DNA of 64,000 nucleotides from Brevibacillus brevis (GTDB lineage Bacteria > Bacillota > Bacilli > Brevibacillales > Brevibacillaceae). The stretch is taken from assembly GCF_022026395.1 (NCBI RefSeq), contig NZ_CP041767.1, forward strand, positions 746,001 to 810,000, written 5' to 3'. The position numbers were made by a program, and so were the translations under genes. Every line of letters begins with the position of its first letter. Within the stretch, counting starts at the first letter, position 1. Under the pieces are notes generated by a model. It did no database searches and was not told the DNA's origin. It worked only from the letters and a program-made list of their open reading frames with translations. Below, piece after piece: positions 33,740 through 42,621 of the stretch.

Positions 33740-34825
33740 TCATCCGTCCTTATTTCCAAATGAGCTATACGGCGTCAAGCGCAGTAGATCTTCCTGTTTT
33801 TTTGCCAATTTCGATAGCGGGATCCGGTATGCCATTTCGATAATTTTGCTTGCGACCTCAGCCCCGTTAGTTGGGATAAGGCTAAATCTTTTTTGAATTC
33901 CCTCTTTATTGGCTAACGCATGCTCTATCTTTGGTACAATCTCATCCGGCTCCTGGATCGATACCTTATCACTATTAGCTATTTCTCTTAGCATATTTAA
34001 TTTTTGCTCACGTTCCGCATCATCCGGCGGGAGGAAAAGCAATGGTGTTCCTGTAGAGATGCAATCTCCTAAAATGCCCATGCCCGGTTTGCTAATGACC
34101 AGACTGGCCGCCTGGACAAGATTTTTGCCATTTGGGATGAGAGGGGCTTTGATGATTCTTTCATCGAATGGGTAATCTTCATCTGCCAATTGACCTGCCA
34201 CAACAAATCGATAGCGGCCGGCAAGCGAGTTTATTTCATCATACCACTTCACGATCTGTTCATAACGGTTAGCGAGTCCGCCGCCCATGTGAACCAGAAT
34301 AAACGACTCGTTCTGCTGAAGGCCGAGTATGCGTCGCACTTCTTTCGGGGACTGGCTGATTTCCCTGGTGATTAAAGGAATAGGGATATAGATGCAGTTC
34401 ATTTGCGGATGGGTCTCTTTAGGCGGTATAAGATTCATGTGGAGAAAGATATCGGACTGATTGGCGATTTCTACAATGCGATTTTTGTATTCCTGCATCG
34501 GAGCTGAATCATTATGACCGATGATAAAGTCACTGTGGTAGAGGGTCACGAGCTTTGTGTTTCCACCGACTTTCCCCTCACTGCGAAAGCGAGGCACATC
34601 AGAGCGCCAATCATTTATTAATAGTGTGGTTTGTTTACCATCCTCGAATTTTTTGGATTTAAAGGCTTTTAATTGGACGTCATTGTGCAGGTTTTTCGAT
34701 AAATAGGCATGTGTTTCCCGAAAGGCAAACACGTGAATAGGAAGATGGTGTTGCTGCAATTTTTCCGTTATGCTAATGCATCTACCGAGATGGCCCATAC
34801 CTCTGCCAACCACAAAGGAGATCAT
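33740..34825 (-). CDS. Glycosyltransferase, GT28/MurG-like fold
   Basis: 361 residues, GT-B fold. The N-terminus FVVGRGMGHLGRCISITEKL is the acceptor-side glycine loop of MurG/GT28 enzymes. The C-terminal half has FILVHMGGGLANRYEQIVKWY and the nucleotide-sugar segment VISKPGMGILGDCISTGTPLLFLPPDDAEREQ. Likely transfers a sugar to a lipid or small acceptor at the membrane. GGGTGATGAAAT precedes the ATG. A 60-codon frame lies 14 bp upstream. It stands divergent from a GT8 gene, with an MGT further on. Confidence 0.78.
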   Translation of the reverse strand: MISFVVGRGMGHLGRCISITEKLQQHHLPIHVFAFRETHAYLSKNLHNDVQLKAFKSKKFEDGKQTTLLINDWRSDVPRFRSEGKVGGNTKLVTLYHSDFIIGHNDSAPMQEYKNRIVEIANQSDIFLHMNLIPPKETHPQMNCIYIPIPLITREISQSPKEVRRILGLQQNESFILVHMGGGLANRYEQIVKWYDEINSLAGRYRFVVAGQLADEDYPFDERIIKAPLIPNGKNLVQAASLVISKPGMGILGDCISTGTPLLFLPPDDAEREQKLNMLREIANSDKVSIQEPDEIVPKIEHALANKEGIQKRFSLIPTNGAEVASKIIEMAYRIPLSKLAKKQEDLLRLTPYSSFGNKDG

Positions 34826-34839
34826 ATTTCATCACCCTT

Positions 34840-35022
34840 TTAAATAGGTACTTTCTTGTGCCCTGTCTGGAGCTTGGACAAATTACCCCCATACCGCAAC
34901 TTATGGGATAAGGTCAGTGCCGAATTCGAGTCGTTCTCACAGCTTATATATTTTATGGGGATGGATGGAACATGCTCTAGTCGTATAACGGTTTTCTGAT
35001 CGATCACAGAAAAAAGCGGCAT
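34840..35022 (-). CDS. Doubtful 60-aa ORF upstream of the glycosyltransferase
   Basis: An open frame directly upstream of, and reading with, the GT28-like gene. No ribosome binding site at its ATG and no family match that I know. Could be a relic of a longer gene. Confidence 0.22.
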   Translation of the reverse strand: MPLFSVIDQKTVIRLEHVPSIPIKYISCENDSNSALTLSHKLRYGGNLSKLQTGHKKVPI

Positions 35023-35150
35023 CAGCGGAGGTTTGCAGCTGTGAATTGTGCTCCCATCTAGAAATAATTAGGTATTTCCATCACACAAACCAACGTTGTC
35101 CATGAATAGTGTGTATATATAGCTCAATTAGGATATGGGGTGGGAGAATA

Positions 35151-35945
35151 GTGGGCACGATTCATATTGTAACAGCCGTTAATGATGGTTTTGCTATACA
35201 TCTCGCAGTTATGTTATATTCCCTTTTTGAAAATAAGGTTTCGAAAAACCCAGTCATCGTTCACGTTATCGACAGTCAAGTCTCTGGGAAAAATAAATCC
35301 ATCTTAACGAAAACTGTGAAACGATTCCATGCTCAAATTAAATACGTCACTATTGATCCGACCCTATATGATGGATTCCTCGTCCGTGATCATCTTACGC
35401 AGGAAACCTATCATCGAATTTCGATTCCAGACCTGCTGGACAAAGAAGTAGAAAAAGTGATTTATTTGGACAGTGATATCGTTATCAAAAAAGACATCAC
35501 TCCATTATGGAACACAAAAGTTGATCAATATTACCTTGCAGCGGTGATGGATTCTTGGCAAGGTTTAAACAAGTTAAGACATGCCGACCTTGCTATTCCG
35601 GATGACTGTGATTACTTTAATGCGGGAGTATTAGTCATGAATTTAAAAAAATGGAGAGAGCATAACATCACAAGCAAGATTATGGATTACATGAAAAAGA
35701 ACCAAGGTATTATTCGTTATCCCAGTCAAGATCCGATGAATGCGATTCTTCATGATAATTGGCTTCAGCTTGACACAAAGTGGAATTACCAGTCCAAACA
35801 TCTTTATAAAAGCAACCTGCGAATAGACCCGGCCATTATTCACTACACAGGGGAAGATAGCAAACCGTGGTTGAGTAAAAAGCACCCGCTTCGAGAGGAA
35901 TATTTTAAATATCTCAAAAAGGTAAAGAAGCTAAACTCCTTGTAG
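35151..35945 (+). CDS. Glycosyltransferase family 8 protein
   Basis: 264 residues, GT-A retaining enzyme. IHIVTAVNDGFAIHLAVMLYSLF is the UDP-sugar-binding start, VIYLDSDIVIKKDI carries the metal-binding DxD near residue 105, and DYFNAGVLVMNLKKWRE and the YPSQDPMNAIL block follow. The C-terminal IHYTGEDSKPW supplies the metal His. Probably adds glucose or galactose to a surface polymer. GTG 35151 is used because GGGGTGGGAG precedes it; the frame is open back to 35109. Confidence 0.88.
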   Translation: MGTIHIVTAVNDGFAIHLAVMLYSLFENKVSKNPVIVHVIDSQVSGKNKSILTKTVKRFHAQIKYVTIDPTLYDGFLVRDHLTQETYHRISIPDLLDKEVEKVIYLDSDIVIKKDITPLWNTKVDQYYLAAVMDSWQGLNKLRHADLAIPDDCDYFNAGVLVMNLKKWREHNITSKIMDYMKKNQGIIRYPSQDPMNAILHDNWLQLDTKWNYQSKHLYKSNLRIDPAIIHYTGEDSKPWLSKKHPLREEYFKYLKKVKKLNSL

Positions 35946-35988
35946 GCATCGAGCTTTTGAAGCTTTCCTAATTAAATAATATGGTTGG

Positions 35989-36032
35989 AAATCCCTTCAC
36001 ATGGAGAAATGTTGGCTGGAGGGATTTTTTTG
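35989..36032 (+). terminator. Terminator after the GT8 gene
   Basis: AAATCCCT/AGGGATTT arms with a T-run. Confidence 0.7.
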
Positions 36033-36200
36033 TGTTGGAACTTTTTGGAATATAAGGGTTTATGCACAATACTAAACATCTTCATATAAAATATTGAACA
36101 AATTATGAAATATTTGGAATTTAACCATTTTCACCACCGATCTAGCCTATAATGAAATGGAAACATTTTCTAGTCAGGTATTCTTTTGGAGGTGGAGTGA

Positions 36201-37415
36201 GTGGCACGCGTATTGTATGTTACGATTCCAGCAGATGGTCACGTGAATCCTACATTGGGATTAGTGAAGCAGCTAGTCGACAACGGAGAAGAAGTCGTCT
36301 ATATGTGTTCAGAAGAATATCGGGATAGGCTTGCCCAGACTGGAGCGCAATTCCGAGCTTATCAAATGGATGAACTAGTATCTCGTGATTTAGGCTTTAA
36401 CCCGACAGAATTCAAACACCCTCTTCATTTCACCGATTTTATGCTGCGTGGCATTATTGAACCCCACATTCCCGAGATTCTCAGGCAGATAGAAAACGAA
36501 TCATTTGATTACCTGATTTTTGACTCTTTGTTTGGATGGGGAGGGGCGATTTTAGGCGAGAAATTAGGAATTCCGACGATCTGCTCCGTAACCAACCTGG
36601 CCTTTGCTGAACCGCTCAGCCAGATTGTGGAAGTGTTTGATGCAAGTGATGTAGATGTAGATGCACTAAACGAACGAGTGACGCAGACTGCACAGAGCAT
36701 TGCTCGTATATGCAACGTTACCGTTCCTGCGCTTGAAGATATTACCCGTCAGTATGGGGACATGAAAATTGTCTTTACCAGCCGTGAATTCCAACCGGAT
36801 GCTGACAAGCTGGACGATAGCTACCTTTTTACAGGGCCGTCGATTACATCGCGTCCGGATGCCCCTTCTTTTCCGTTTGAAAAGCTTCGTGCTCCATACG
36901 ATCAGGTTGTATACATTTCCATGGGCAGTATTTTGACCAAAGATGTGGAATTTTACAAACTGTGCTTTGCAGCCTTTCAAGATGTTCCGGCACAATTCGT
37001 ACTTTCTTGCGGAAGAGAAACGGAACGGGAGTCGCTCGGAGACCATATTCCATCCAACTTTATTGTTGAACCGTACGTTCCTCAACTGGAAGTGCTCCAG
37101 CAAGCCGACGCCTTTATTACACATGCTGGCATGAACAGTACGAGTGAGGCTCTCTATTTTCATGTGCCCCTCGTCATGATTCCATTAAGCTCCGATCAGC
37201 CGATTGTGGCGAAGCGGGTGGAGGAGCTGGGAGCGGGTATCATGTTAGATAGAGGGAAGCTCACACCGACAGCTTTGAAGGATGCCTTGCTGAAAGTGTT
37301 GAATGAATCCACTTATAAAGAGCGTGCGATACAGGTGGGGGACTCTTTGCGAAACGCTGGCGGATACCAAGAAGCTGCAAGACGTATCATGTCTTTGTAT
37401 TCCGTGCCGAATTAA
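36201..37415 (+). CDS. Macrolide-family (MGT) glycosyltransferase
   Basis: 404 residues, GT1 GT-B fold. N-terminal VLYVTIPADGHVNPTLGLVKQL; C-terminal signature QADAFITHAGMNSTSEALYFHVPLVMIPLSSDQ, the UDP-sugar-binding motif of YjiC/YojK-type Bacillales MGT enzymes that glucosylate phenolics and macrolides. GTG start with GGAGGTGGAG upstream. A clean terminator follows at 37424. Likely detoxification or natural product tailoring; substrate unknown. Confidence 0.9.
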   Translation: MARVLYVTIPADGHVNPTLGLVKQLVDNGEEVVYMCSEEYRDRLAQTGAQFRAYQMDELVSRDLGFNPTEFKHPLHFTDFMLRGIIEPHIPEILRQIENESFDYLIFDSLFGWGGAILGEKLGIPTICSVTNLAFAEPLSQIVEVFDASDVDVDALNERVTQTAQSIARICNVTVPALEDITRQYGDMKIVFTSREFQPDADKLDDSYLFTGPSITSRPDAPSFPFEKLRAPYDQVVYISMGSILTKDVEFYKLCFAAFQDVPAQFVLSCGRETERESLGDHIPSNFIVEPYVPQLEVLQQADAFITHAGMNSTSEALYFHVPLVMIPLSSDQPIVAKRVEELGAGIMLDRGKLTPTALKDALLKVLNESTYKERAIQVGDSLRNAGGYQEAARRIMSLYSVPN

Positions 37416-37423
37416 AAGTGAAA

Positions 37424-37465
37424 AGCTTCTTGCCTCCTAATCATGAGCGGCAAGAAGCTTTTTTA
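37424..37465 (+). terminator. Terminator after the MGT gene
   Basis: Perfect 13-bp stem AAAAGCTTCTTGC/GCAAGAAGCTTTT with a T-run. Confidence 0.9.
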
Positions 37466-37773
37466 CTATACAATCTTTGTTCCCCACACTCTCACCTCTT
37501 TTAACTCGTCCTTGTGTGGGGGTCAATCCGTTCGCGGCTTTTACATTGGCTTTGGACTCTGTTCCGACGCTAGTAGAAGTACCTGAATCATCTCCTGTAC
37601 GGAACCATCTACGGTTACGCCCACGAAGCTACTGTCACAAAGATACGGATACATAGGTGATCGAGCCGGGAGCAGATCTAGTTTTTCGAGCAATTTATAT
37701 GTAAGCAGGGGGTGTTATTCATGTGACGTAATGCCATAATAGAAGGATGATAGTCAGAAGGAGATAGATTCGA
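37466..37773. other. Gap with a 50-codon minus-strand frame
   Basis: Within it, 37541-37693 on the minus strand reads protein-like (LLEKLDLLPARSPMYPYL, then SFVGVTVDGSVQEMIQVLLL) but starts with TTG and has no ribosome binding site; perhaps a gene relic. A ribosome binding site (AGAAGGAG) for the next gene lies at its right end. Confidence 0.35.
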
Positions 37774-38253
37774 TTGAATAAACCTGTAATGAAGAACGAG
37801 CTTCCTCTAAACTTTGAGGAATTAAAGAAGGCTGCCAATCGTACATCGAATTGGAGAGAGCGCTTGGAGGCTGTTGAAGAATTGGGTCAGTGGAAGCATG
37901 AAGAAACAATGAAATTACTGACGCGAATCATGGAAAACGATACGGTGTACAAAGTGCAAGAGACTGCTTTTCAAAAACTGAAAGCATTTGGGGAAGGTGT
38001 TCGATTACCTGCTCAGAAAAAAGGCGACTTGATCAAAGGAGCAACGAAAGCCTTGGTAAGAATTAAGAAAAGCTTGCCAAAAGGTCATACCTTCGAGGAA
38101 TTCAAAGAGAAACTGCAAAAAATGAGAAGCGATATCTATGATACGTACGAGGGAGAAAAAGGTGCTGATTTTGATCAGTGGCTTGGGGTCTGTCAAGATT
38201 TTTGTGTAAACTCAATCAACCGATATATGAAAAGGTTTCATCCCCCTAATTAG
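37774..38253 (+). pseudogene. HEAT-repeat-like protein with 3' end replaced by an IS element
   Basis: The present frame has 159 codons. It contains a HEAT-like repeat (NWRERLEAVEELGQWKHEETMKLLTRIMENDTVYKVQETAFQKL) and a helical rest. TTG start, AGAAGGAG 10 bp upstream. The IS256-family element begins at 38186, so the last 22 or so residues are read from the IS terminal repeat. Joining 38185 to 39661 (removing the IS and one target copy) restores a frame ending WLENTWASLL and a TAG at 39683, giving a native protein of 144 residues, followed by a terminator. The change is at the extreme C-terminus, so activity may persist. Confidence 0.8.
38178..38185 (+). repeat. Target-site duplication, left
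   Basis: GTGGCTTG, identical to 39653-39660, flanking the IS256-family element; 8 bp is the normal duplication length for this family. Confidence 0.88.
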
Positions 38254-39652
38254 GACATCTTTTTCGAAGCCAACAGGGTCAAGGGCGTAAGGCAAAGCGA
38301 ACCCTTGACACGTGGGTGTAGAAAAAGACAATCCCTTCGGGGATGAAGCCTTTCTTTTACTTGTTAACGGATGTGTGGCCGTACGCGATCCTCAAAGAAA
38401 ACAGATAGCTGCATGAGAATCTGTCCCCAATTGTGGACCCTTCCCGTCCATTTTCGTAAGACATCCATGGTTACGAGATATAACATCTTTAGAAGGGCAT
38501 CGTCTGTCGGAAATATAGCTTTTCCCTTCGTTACTTTTCGAAGTTGACGATGGTAACTTTCAATAACATTAGTTGTATAGATCAGCTTTCGAATCTCTGG
38601 AGGATATTTAAAGAAGGTCGCAATCTCCTCCCAGTTGGAACGCCAGGAGCGTACCATTAAGGGATATTTACTCCCCCAAGTTTGCTCAAACTGATCGAAT
38701 TCTTCCAGTGCAGCTTGCTCCGTTGGAGCCTTGTAAATAGGCTTTAGTTCAGCTGTCACTCTCTTTAAATCCTTATAGGAAACATATTTAATAGAGTTAC
38801 GTATTTGATGGATGACACACTTCTGAATCTCTGTCTTTGGATAACATGCTGAAATAGCCTCCGTAAAGCCTCGGAGGTTATCGACGCTAGTAATGAGAAT
38901 ATCCTGGACTCCACGGTTTTTCAGTTCATTGAGTACATGTAGCCAGAATTTAGCCGATTCATTCTCGCCAACCCAGATACCAAGGACATCTTTATGACCG
39001 TCAAGGTCAATGCCAATGACCATATAGGCAGCCTTGTTGACGATAGCCCCGTCCTGTTTTACTTTAAAGTGAATAGCGTCTAAGAAAACAACGGCATATA
39101 CCGATTGCAAGGGGCGATTTTGCCACTCTTTAATCAGTGGAACGATTTTGTTCGTGACATTAGAAATGAGTGTTGGTGAGACTTCGATGCCATAGAGCTG
39201 CTGTAGATGATCTTGAATATCACGTGTGGATACGCCTTTTGCATACAGCGCGAGGATTTGATCTTCGATCCCTGTTACATTGGACTGGTGCTTCCTTACG
39301 ATGGCAGGCTCAAATTCTCCCTCACGATCACGAGGAATTTGAATATCGACTTCGCCATACTCGGAGCGAACCGTTTTTTTGCTATAACCGTTGCGGCTAT
39401 TGGTTGTTCGCTTGTTTTTCATGTCATGCTTGGCATATCCAAGTGAGGACTCCATCTCAGCTTCGAGCATTTCTTGGATCGTTTCAGCAAACAAATCCTT
39501 CAAGGCTGACTGAACATCGTCCACAGACTTCATGTTTTTCTCCTTGATCCACTGCTTGATCTGCTCTTTTGACATCATAAAAATCTCCCAACCTTTCTAA
39601 GACTAATTGTAGTTTAGAGGTTGAGAGTTTACACAGAATATTTTACAGACTC
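38186..39652 (-). mobile_element. IS256-family insertion sequence, complete, 1467 bp
   Basis: Terminal inverted repeats begin G(G/A)GTCTGT and continue to TGTGTAAACTC at both ends (38186-38213 and, inverted, 39625-39652; about three quarters of positions match). It contains a single full transposase gene and is flanked by an 8-bp direct repeat. It inserted into the 3' end of the HEAT-like gene, in the opposite orientation. Confidence 0.9.
38364..39578 (-). CDS. IS256-family (mutator-type) transposase
   Basis: 404 residues, full length. DDE transposase: first Asp in YAVVFLDAIHFKV near 170, second in LITSVDNLRGF near 235, Glu in YTTNVIESYHRQLRKVTKGK near 340; the family signature region GIDLDGHKDVLGIW is present. 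No frameshift or stop, so it is probably active. AGGTTGGGAG lies upstream of the ATG. Confidence 0.96.
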   Translation of the reverse strand: MMSKEQIKQWIKEKNMKSVDDVQSALKDLFAETIQEMLEAEMESSLGYAKHDMKNKRTTNSRNGYSKKTVRSEYGEVDIQIPRDREGEFEPAIVRKHQSNVTGIEDQILALYAKGVSTRDIQDHLQQLYGIEVSPTLISNVTNKIVPLIKEWQNRPLQSVYAVVFLDAIHFKVKQDGAIVNKAAYMVIGIDLDGHKDVLGIWVGENESAKFWLHVLNELKNRGVQDILITSVDNLRGFTEAISACYPKTEIQKCVIHQIRNSIKYVSYKDLKRVTAELKPIYKAPTEQAALEEFDQFEQTWGSKYPLMVRSWRSNWEEIATFFKYPPEIRKLIYTTNVIESYHRQLRKVTKGKAIFPTDDALLKMLYLVTMDVLRKWTGRVHNWGQILMQLSVFFEDRVRPHIR

Positions 39653-39660
39653 GTGGCTTG
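39653..39660 (+). repeat. Target-site duplication, right
   Basis: GTGGCTTG copy matching 38178-38185; the displaced end of the HEAT-like gene (to TAG 39683) follows it. Confidence 0.88.
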
Positions 39661-39693
39661 AAAATACCTGGGCGTCGTTATAGTTATTTGGAA

Positions 39694-39738
39694 CGAAGAA
39701 GCCCTGCCACTTTCTGAAAGTGCAGGACTTCTTCTTTT
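39694..39738. terminator. Bidirectional terminator
   Basis: GAAGAAG-CCTGC-ACTTT pairs with AAAGTGCAGG-CTTCTTC; serves the displaced HEAT gene end and the convergent phytase-like gene. Confidence 0.85.
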
Positions 39739-39743
39739 CCTTC

Positions 39744-41066
39744 TTATTTCAAATCCTTACCCACTTTAATCACATACATCTGCGTAGGATTGCTATTAAT
39801 TTTAATCTTACCCTTCTCGTCATAGCCCTCAACGCCGAAGTCATTGTCATTCACAATGGCGATCGTATTTTTATCCACAATCGCTAGTCCTTCCAGCTTT
39901 TCATGCGGATAGTTCAGCTTGGCTACATCCACAAGCAATTCCTTGGAAACAGGTACAATTCCTTTTTCTTTCACTTGGGAAACGGTGAGTTTTTCGAAGT
40001 CATGCTCACTTGTTGGCGTACCGAGTAAATTGGTTGCTTTCGCAAAATCTGCTCTGTAAATTCGCTTAAGCTGTGCGTCTGCACCGGCGTTTTTGTCTCG
40101 CTCGTCAATCAGTAACACATCCTGGCTGAGTGCTGCCAAGTCGCTGATAACGACGTCTTTCTGTTTCACTTTCACGAAATCTTTTGCGTTCTCTGCAATG
40201 TACATGTACTCGCCTACGACTTTTTTGGTGGCGAGATCCATCTTTAAAATGCGCAGATTACGGGAAGCTTCGCCTGTCTTTTTATCAGGGAGTGCCATCG
40301 GACTTTGGATCGAAGTATACAAGAACTTGCCGTCTGGCGAGATGGTGATACCTTCGAAGCCACGGTTTGCAATGCGTTTGGAATAGACGGCTGGCAGTGT
40401 ATCAAAAATCTCCATTTTTGCACCTGCGGCAACCAAGGCTTCTTTCGTGCCCTTTGGTACATAGCGGCCCAGGATTGTGCCGTCACGCTTTACTTGAATA
40501 ATAGATGGGCGGTATTCGTCGGATAACCAAAAAGTATCGTCGACCGGGCTGTAAGCGATGCCTTCCAAATCCAAACCGTCTGGATCGTAACTAATCTTTT
40601 TTGTCCCCGTTACATCGTAGGGAACTTCATCAGGGCCAGCGAGGTTTGGCAATCCACTGATATAGGCAGTTTTTGAAAAAGCGTTAATCTTGCCCTGTGG
40701 CAAATGCAGTTTGATTGTTTCCAAAACATGAATGTTTCCGTTCTCTACTTTGATTTTGTACATGCGTGGTGTGTAGTTTTGGTCAGGGAACGTACGCAGC
40801 TCGTCCTTGCCATATTGACCATTTGGTCCACGGTCAGCCAATGTATAAAAGATAGAAGGAGGATCGTTAGGGAGATGCACCAAACCGGAGAAACCACCTT
40901 CTTTAATCCCTTCAGCGAGCGCAGGAGGATTTTTCCATTCGTGAATTTCGGCTACAACAGGTGCTTCCGTTACATTTTGCGTTGCACCTGCTCCTTGTGT
41001 TCCGATCAAGGAGATAGCCGTGATTGTTGCGATCAGCAAGCTTTTCTTTTGAAAGTGAATCTTCAT
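39744..41066 (-). CDS. Secreted esterase-like/phytase-family protein
   Basis: 440 residues, beta-propeller-like. Signal peptide (HFQKKSLLIATITAISLIGTQGAGA). Matches the 'esterase-like activity of phytase' domain: EGIKEGGFSGLVHLPNDPP, DLEGIAYSPVDDTFWLSDEYRPSI, NRGFEGITISPDGKFLYTSIQSP and a C-terminal LEGLAIVDKNTIAIVNDNDFG. Extracellular, probably metal-dependent; natural substrate unknown. ATG 41066 is preferred to the adjacent ATG 41069 on spacing from GGAGGG. Confidence 0.87.
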   Translation of the reverse strand: MKIHFQKKSLLIATITAISLIGTQGAGATQNVTEAPVVAEIHEWKNPPALAEGIKEGGFSGLVHLPNDPPSIFYTLADRGPNGQYGKDELRTFPDQNYTPRMYKIKVENGNIHVLETIKLHLPQGKINAFSKTAYISGLPNLAGPDEVPYDVTGTKKISYDPDGLDLEGIAYSPVDDTFWLSDEYRPSIIQVKRDGTILGRYVPKGTKEALVAAGAKMEIFDTLPAVYSKRIANRGFEGITISPDGKFLYTSIQSPMALPDKKTGEASRNLRILKMDLATKKVVGEYMYIAENAKDFVKVKQKDVVISDLAALSQDVLLIDERDKNAGADAQLKRIYRADFAKATNLLGTPTSEHDFEKLTVSQVKEKGIVPVSKELLVDVAKLNYPHEKLEGLAIVDKNTIAIVNDNDFGVEGYDEKGKIKINSNPTQMYVIKVGKDLK

Positions 41067-41283
41067 CATATCCCTCCGAATGAAAAAACGACGTTATGAA
41101 CCACTTGTGTTAGACTACCCGATCTATATTGGGAAAATATGAAGCTAAAATGATGGTTTTGTAAAAATTAACAACAGAAGAATGAATTCTGAATAATCGT
41201 AAAACTAAATTGACACACGCTCTTTGGATCTTATAAAATGCAAGGAAGGATTGAGGACTAGTTATAGCTGAGGAGAGATGAGC

Positions 41284-42450
41284 ATGTCGTTGACAGAACA
41301 GACAAAAAAGGGATATTTCGGTGAGTTTGGAGGAAGCTTTGTCCCTCCACAATTGCAGGAAGTATTGGACTATTTAGCTGAGCAATTTGAAAAGTATAAA
41401 GATGATGAGGAATTCGTCGAAGAGTACAAGTATTATCTGAAAGAATATATAGGGCGTGAGAATCCGCTGACGTTTGCTCGTCATTTAACGGCAAAACTCG
41501 GCGGTGCCAAAATTTATCTAAAACGAGAAGATTTAAACCATACTGGGGCGCACAAGATCAATAATGTCATCGGTCAAATCCTTCTGGCAAAGCGAATGGG
41601 TGCACAGCGTATTATTGCCGAGACGGGTGCAGGTCAGCATGGAGTTGCTACCGCGACTGTTTGCGCGATGTTTGGCATGGAATGCGTGATCTATATGGGC
41701 GAGGAGGATACGAAAAGACAGGCCCTGAATGTATTTCGAATGGAGCTTTTAGGGGCAAAAGTGGTAGCGGTGTCCAAAGGGCAAGGAAGATTGAAGGATG
41801 CAGTTGATGAAGCGCTGAATGATTTGGTACAAAACTATCAGAACACGTTCTATCTATTGGGATCTGCGGTTGGTCCGCATCCGTTCCCTACGATGGTAAA
41901 GTATTTCCAATCGATTATCAGTGAAGAATCAAAACGACAAATTTTGGAAAAAGAAGGTCGTTTGCCGGATGCGGTTATCGCCGCTGTTGGCGGTGGCAGT
42001 AACGCGATTGGAGCTTTTGCCCATTATATAGAGGAACCATCTGTTCGTCTGATTGGTGTGGAGCCTGATCAGGCACCTACCTTGACCAAAGGGGTTCCAG
42101 CCGTCCTTCATGGTTTTAAATGTTTGGTGCTACTAGATGAAAATGGGGAACCTCAAAAAACGTATTCGATTGCTGCTGGTTTGGATTATCCTGGCATTGG
42201 CCCAGAGCATAGCCAGCTAAAAGTCAGTGGACGAGCGGAATACTATACGGTGACGAATGAAGAAGTGTTGGCGGCTTTTCAAGAACTATCGAGAACAGAA
42301 GGAATCATTCCCGCCTTGGAAAGCGCTCATGCCATTGCCTATGCTTTGCAGTTGGCACCCACTCTTTCACCGGAGCAGATCCTGATTGTTAACCTTTCAG
42401 GACGAGGTGATAAAGACGTTGAGCAAGTTTTCCATCTGTTAAACAAATAA
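41284..42450 (+). CDS. trpB: Tryptophan synthase beta chain
   Basis: 388 residues, PLP enzyme joining indole and serine. [16 protein letters not shown] start, PLP-lysine in [15 protein letters not shown] near 85, phosphate loop GGGSNAIG near 230, and the catalytic-end motif SGRGDKD. ATG 41284 is favoured over 41278 because GAGGAG is 8 bp upstream of it. It stands alone: no trpA or other trp genes flank it, and a terminator follows at once. It may be a second trpB copy for indole salvage. Confidence 0.95.
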   Translation: MSLTEQTKKGYFGEFGGSFVPPQLQEVLDYLAEQFEKYKDDEEFVEEYKYYLKEYIGRENPLTFARHLTAKLGGAKIYLKREDLNHTGAHKINNVIGQILLAKRMGAQRIIAETGAGQHGVATATVCAMFGMECVIYMGEEDTKRQALNVFRMELLGAKVVAVSKGQGRLKDAVDEALNDLVQNYQNTFYLLGSAVGPHPFPTMVKYFQSIISEESKRQILEKEGRLPDAVIAAVGGGSNAIGAFAHYIEEPSVRLIGVEPDQAPTLTKGVPAVLHGFKCLVLLDENGEPQKTYSIAAGLDYPGIGPEHSQLKVSGRAEYYTVTNEEVLAAFQELSRTEGIIPALESAHAIAYALQLAPTLSPEQILIVNLSGRGDKDVEQVFHLLNK

Positions 42451-42457
42451 TAGATGC

Positions 42458-42489
42458 AGAGGCCGTCCTGAAGGATAGCCTCTTTTTTC
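42458..42489 (+). terminator. Terminator after trpB
   Basis: AGAGGC/GCCTCT with inner TCCT/AGGA pairing and six T. Confidence 0.85.
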
Positions 42490-42621
42490 GTCTAGTGATT
42501 GCGTTTTTCATTGTGATTATATATTTTTAGTGAAACTTTAGTATTATTTTTTGAAGGGTTCCAAATAATAGTGGTTTCAGTGTACTTTCTTACAAGTTCA
42601 TGTATGAGATTGGAGATCATA

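Noticed and set aside
37541..37693. 50-codon minus-strand frame
   Set aside because: TTG start without Shine-Dalgarno sequence; mentioned in the gap note only.
38280..38340. ACACGTGGG near 38310 as a further rlmD-like attachment remnant
   Set aside because: It lies inside the IS256-family element and does not encode the H-V-E pattern in frame with a terminator.
38290..38340. Right end of the IS placed just after the transposase stop
   Set aside because: No match to the terminal repeat there; the true repeat, with target duplication, is further out at 38186-38213 inside the HEAT-like frame.
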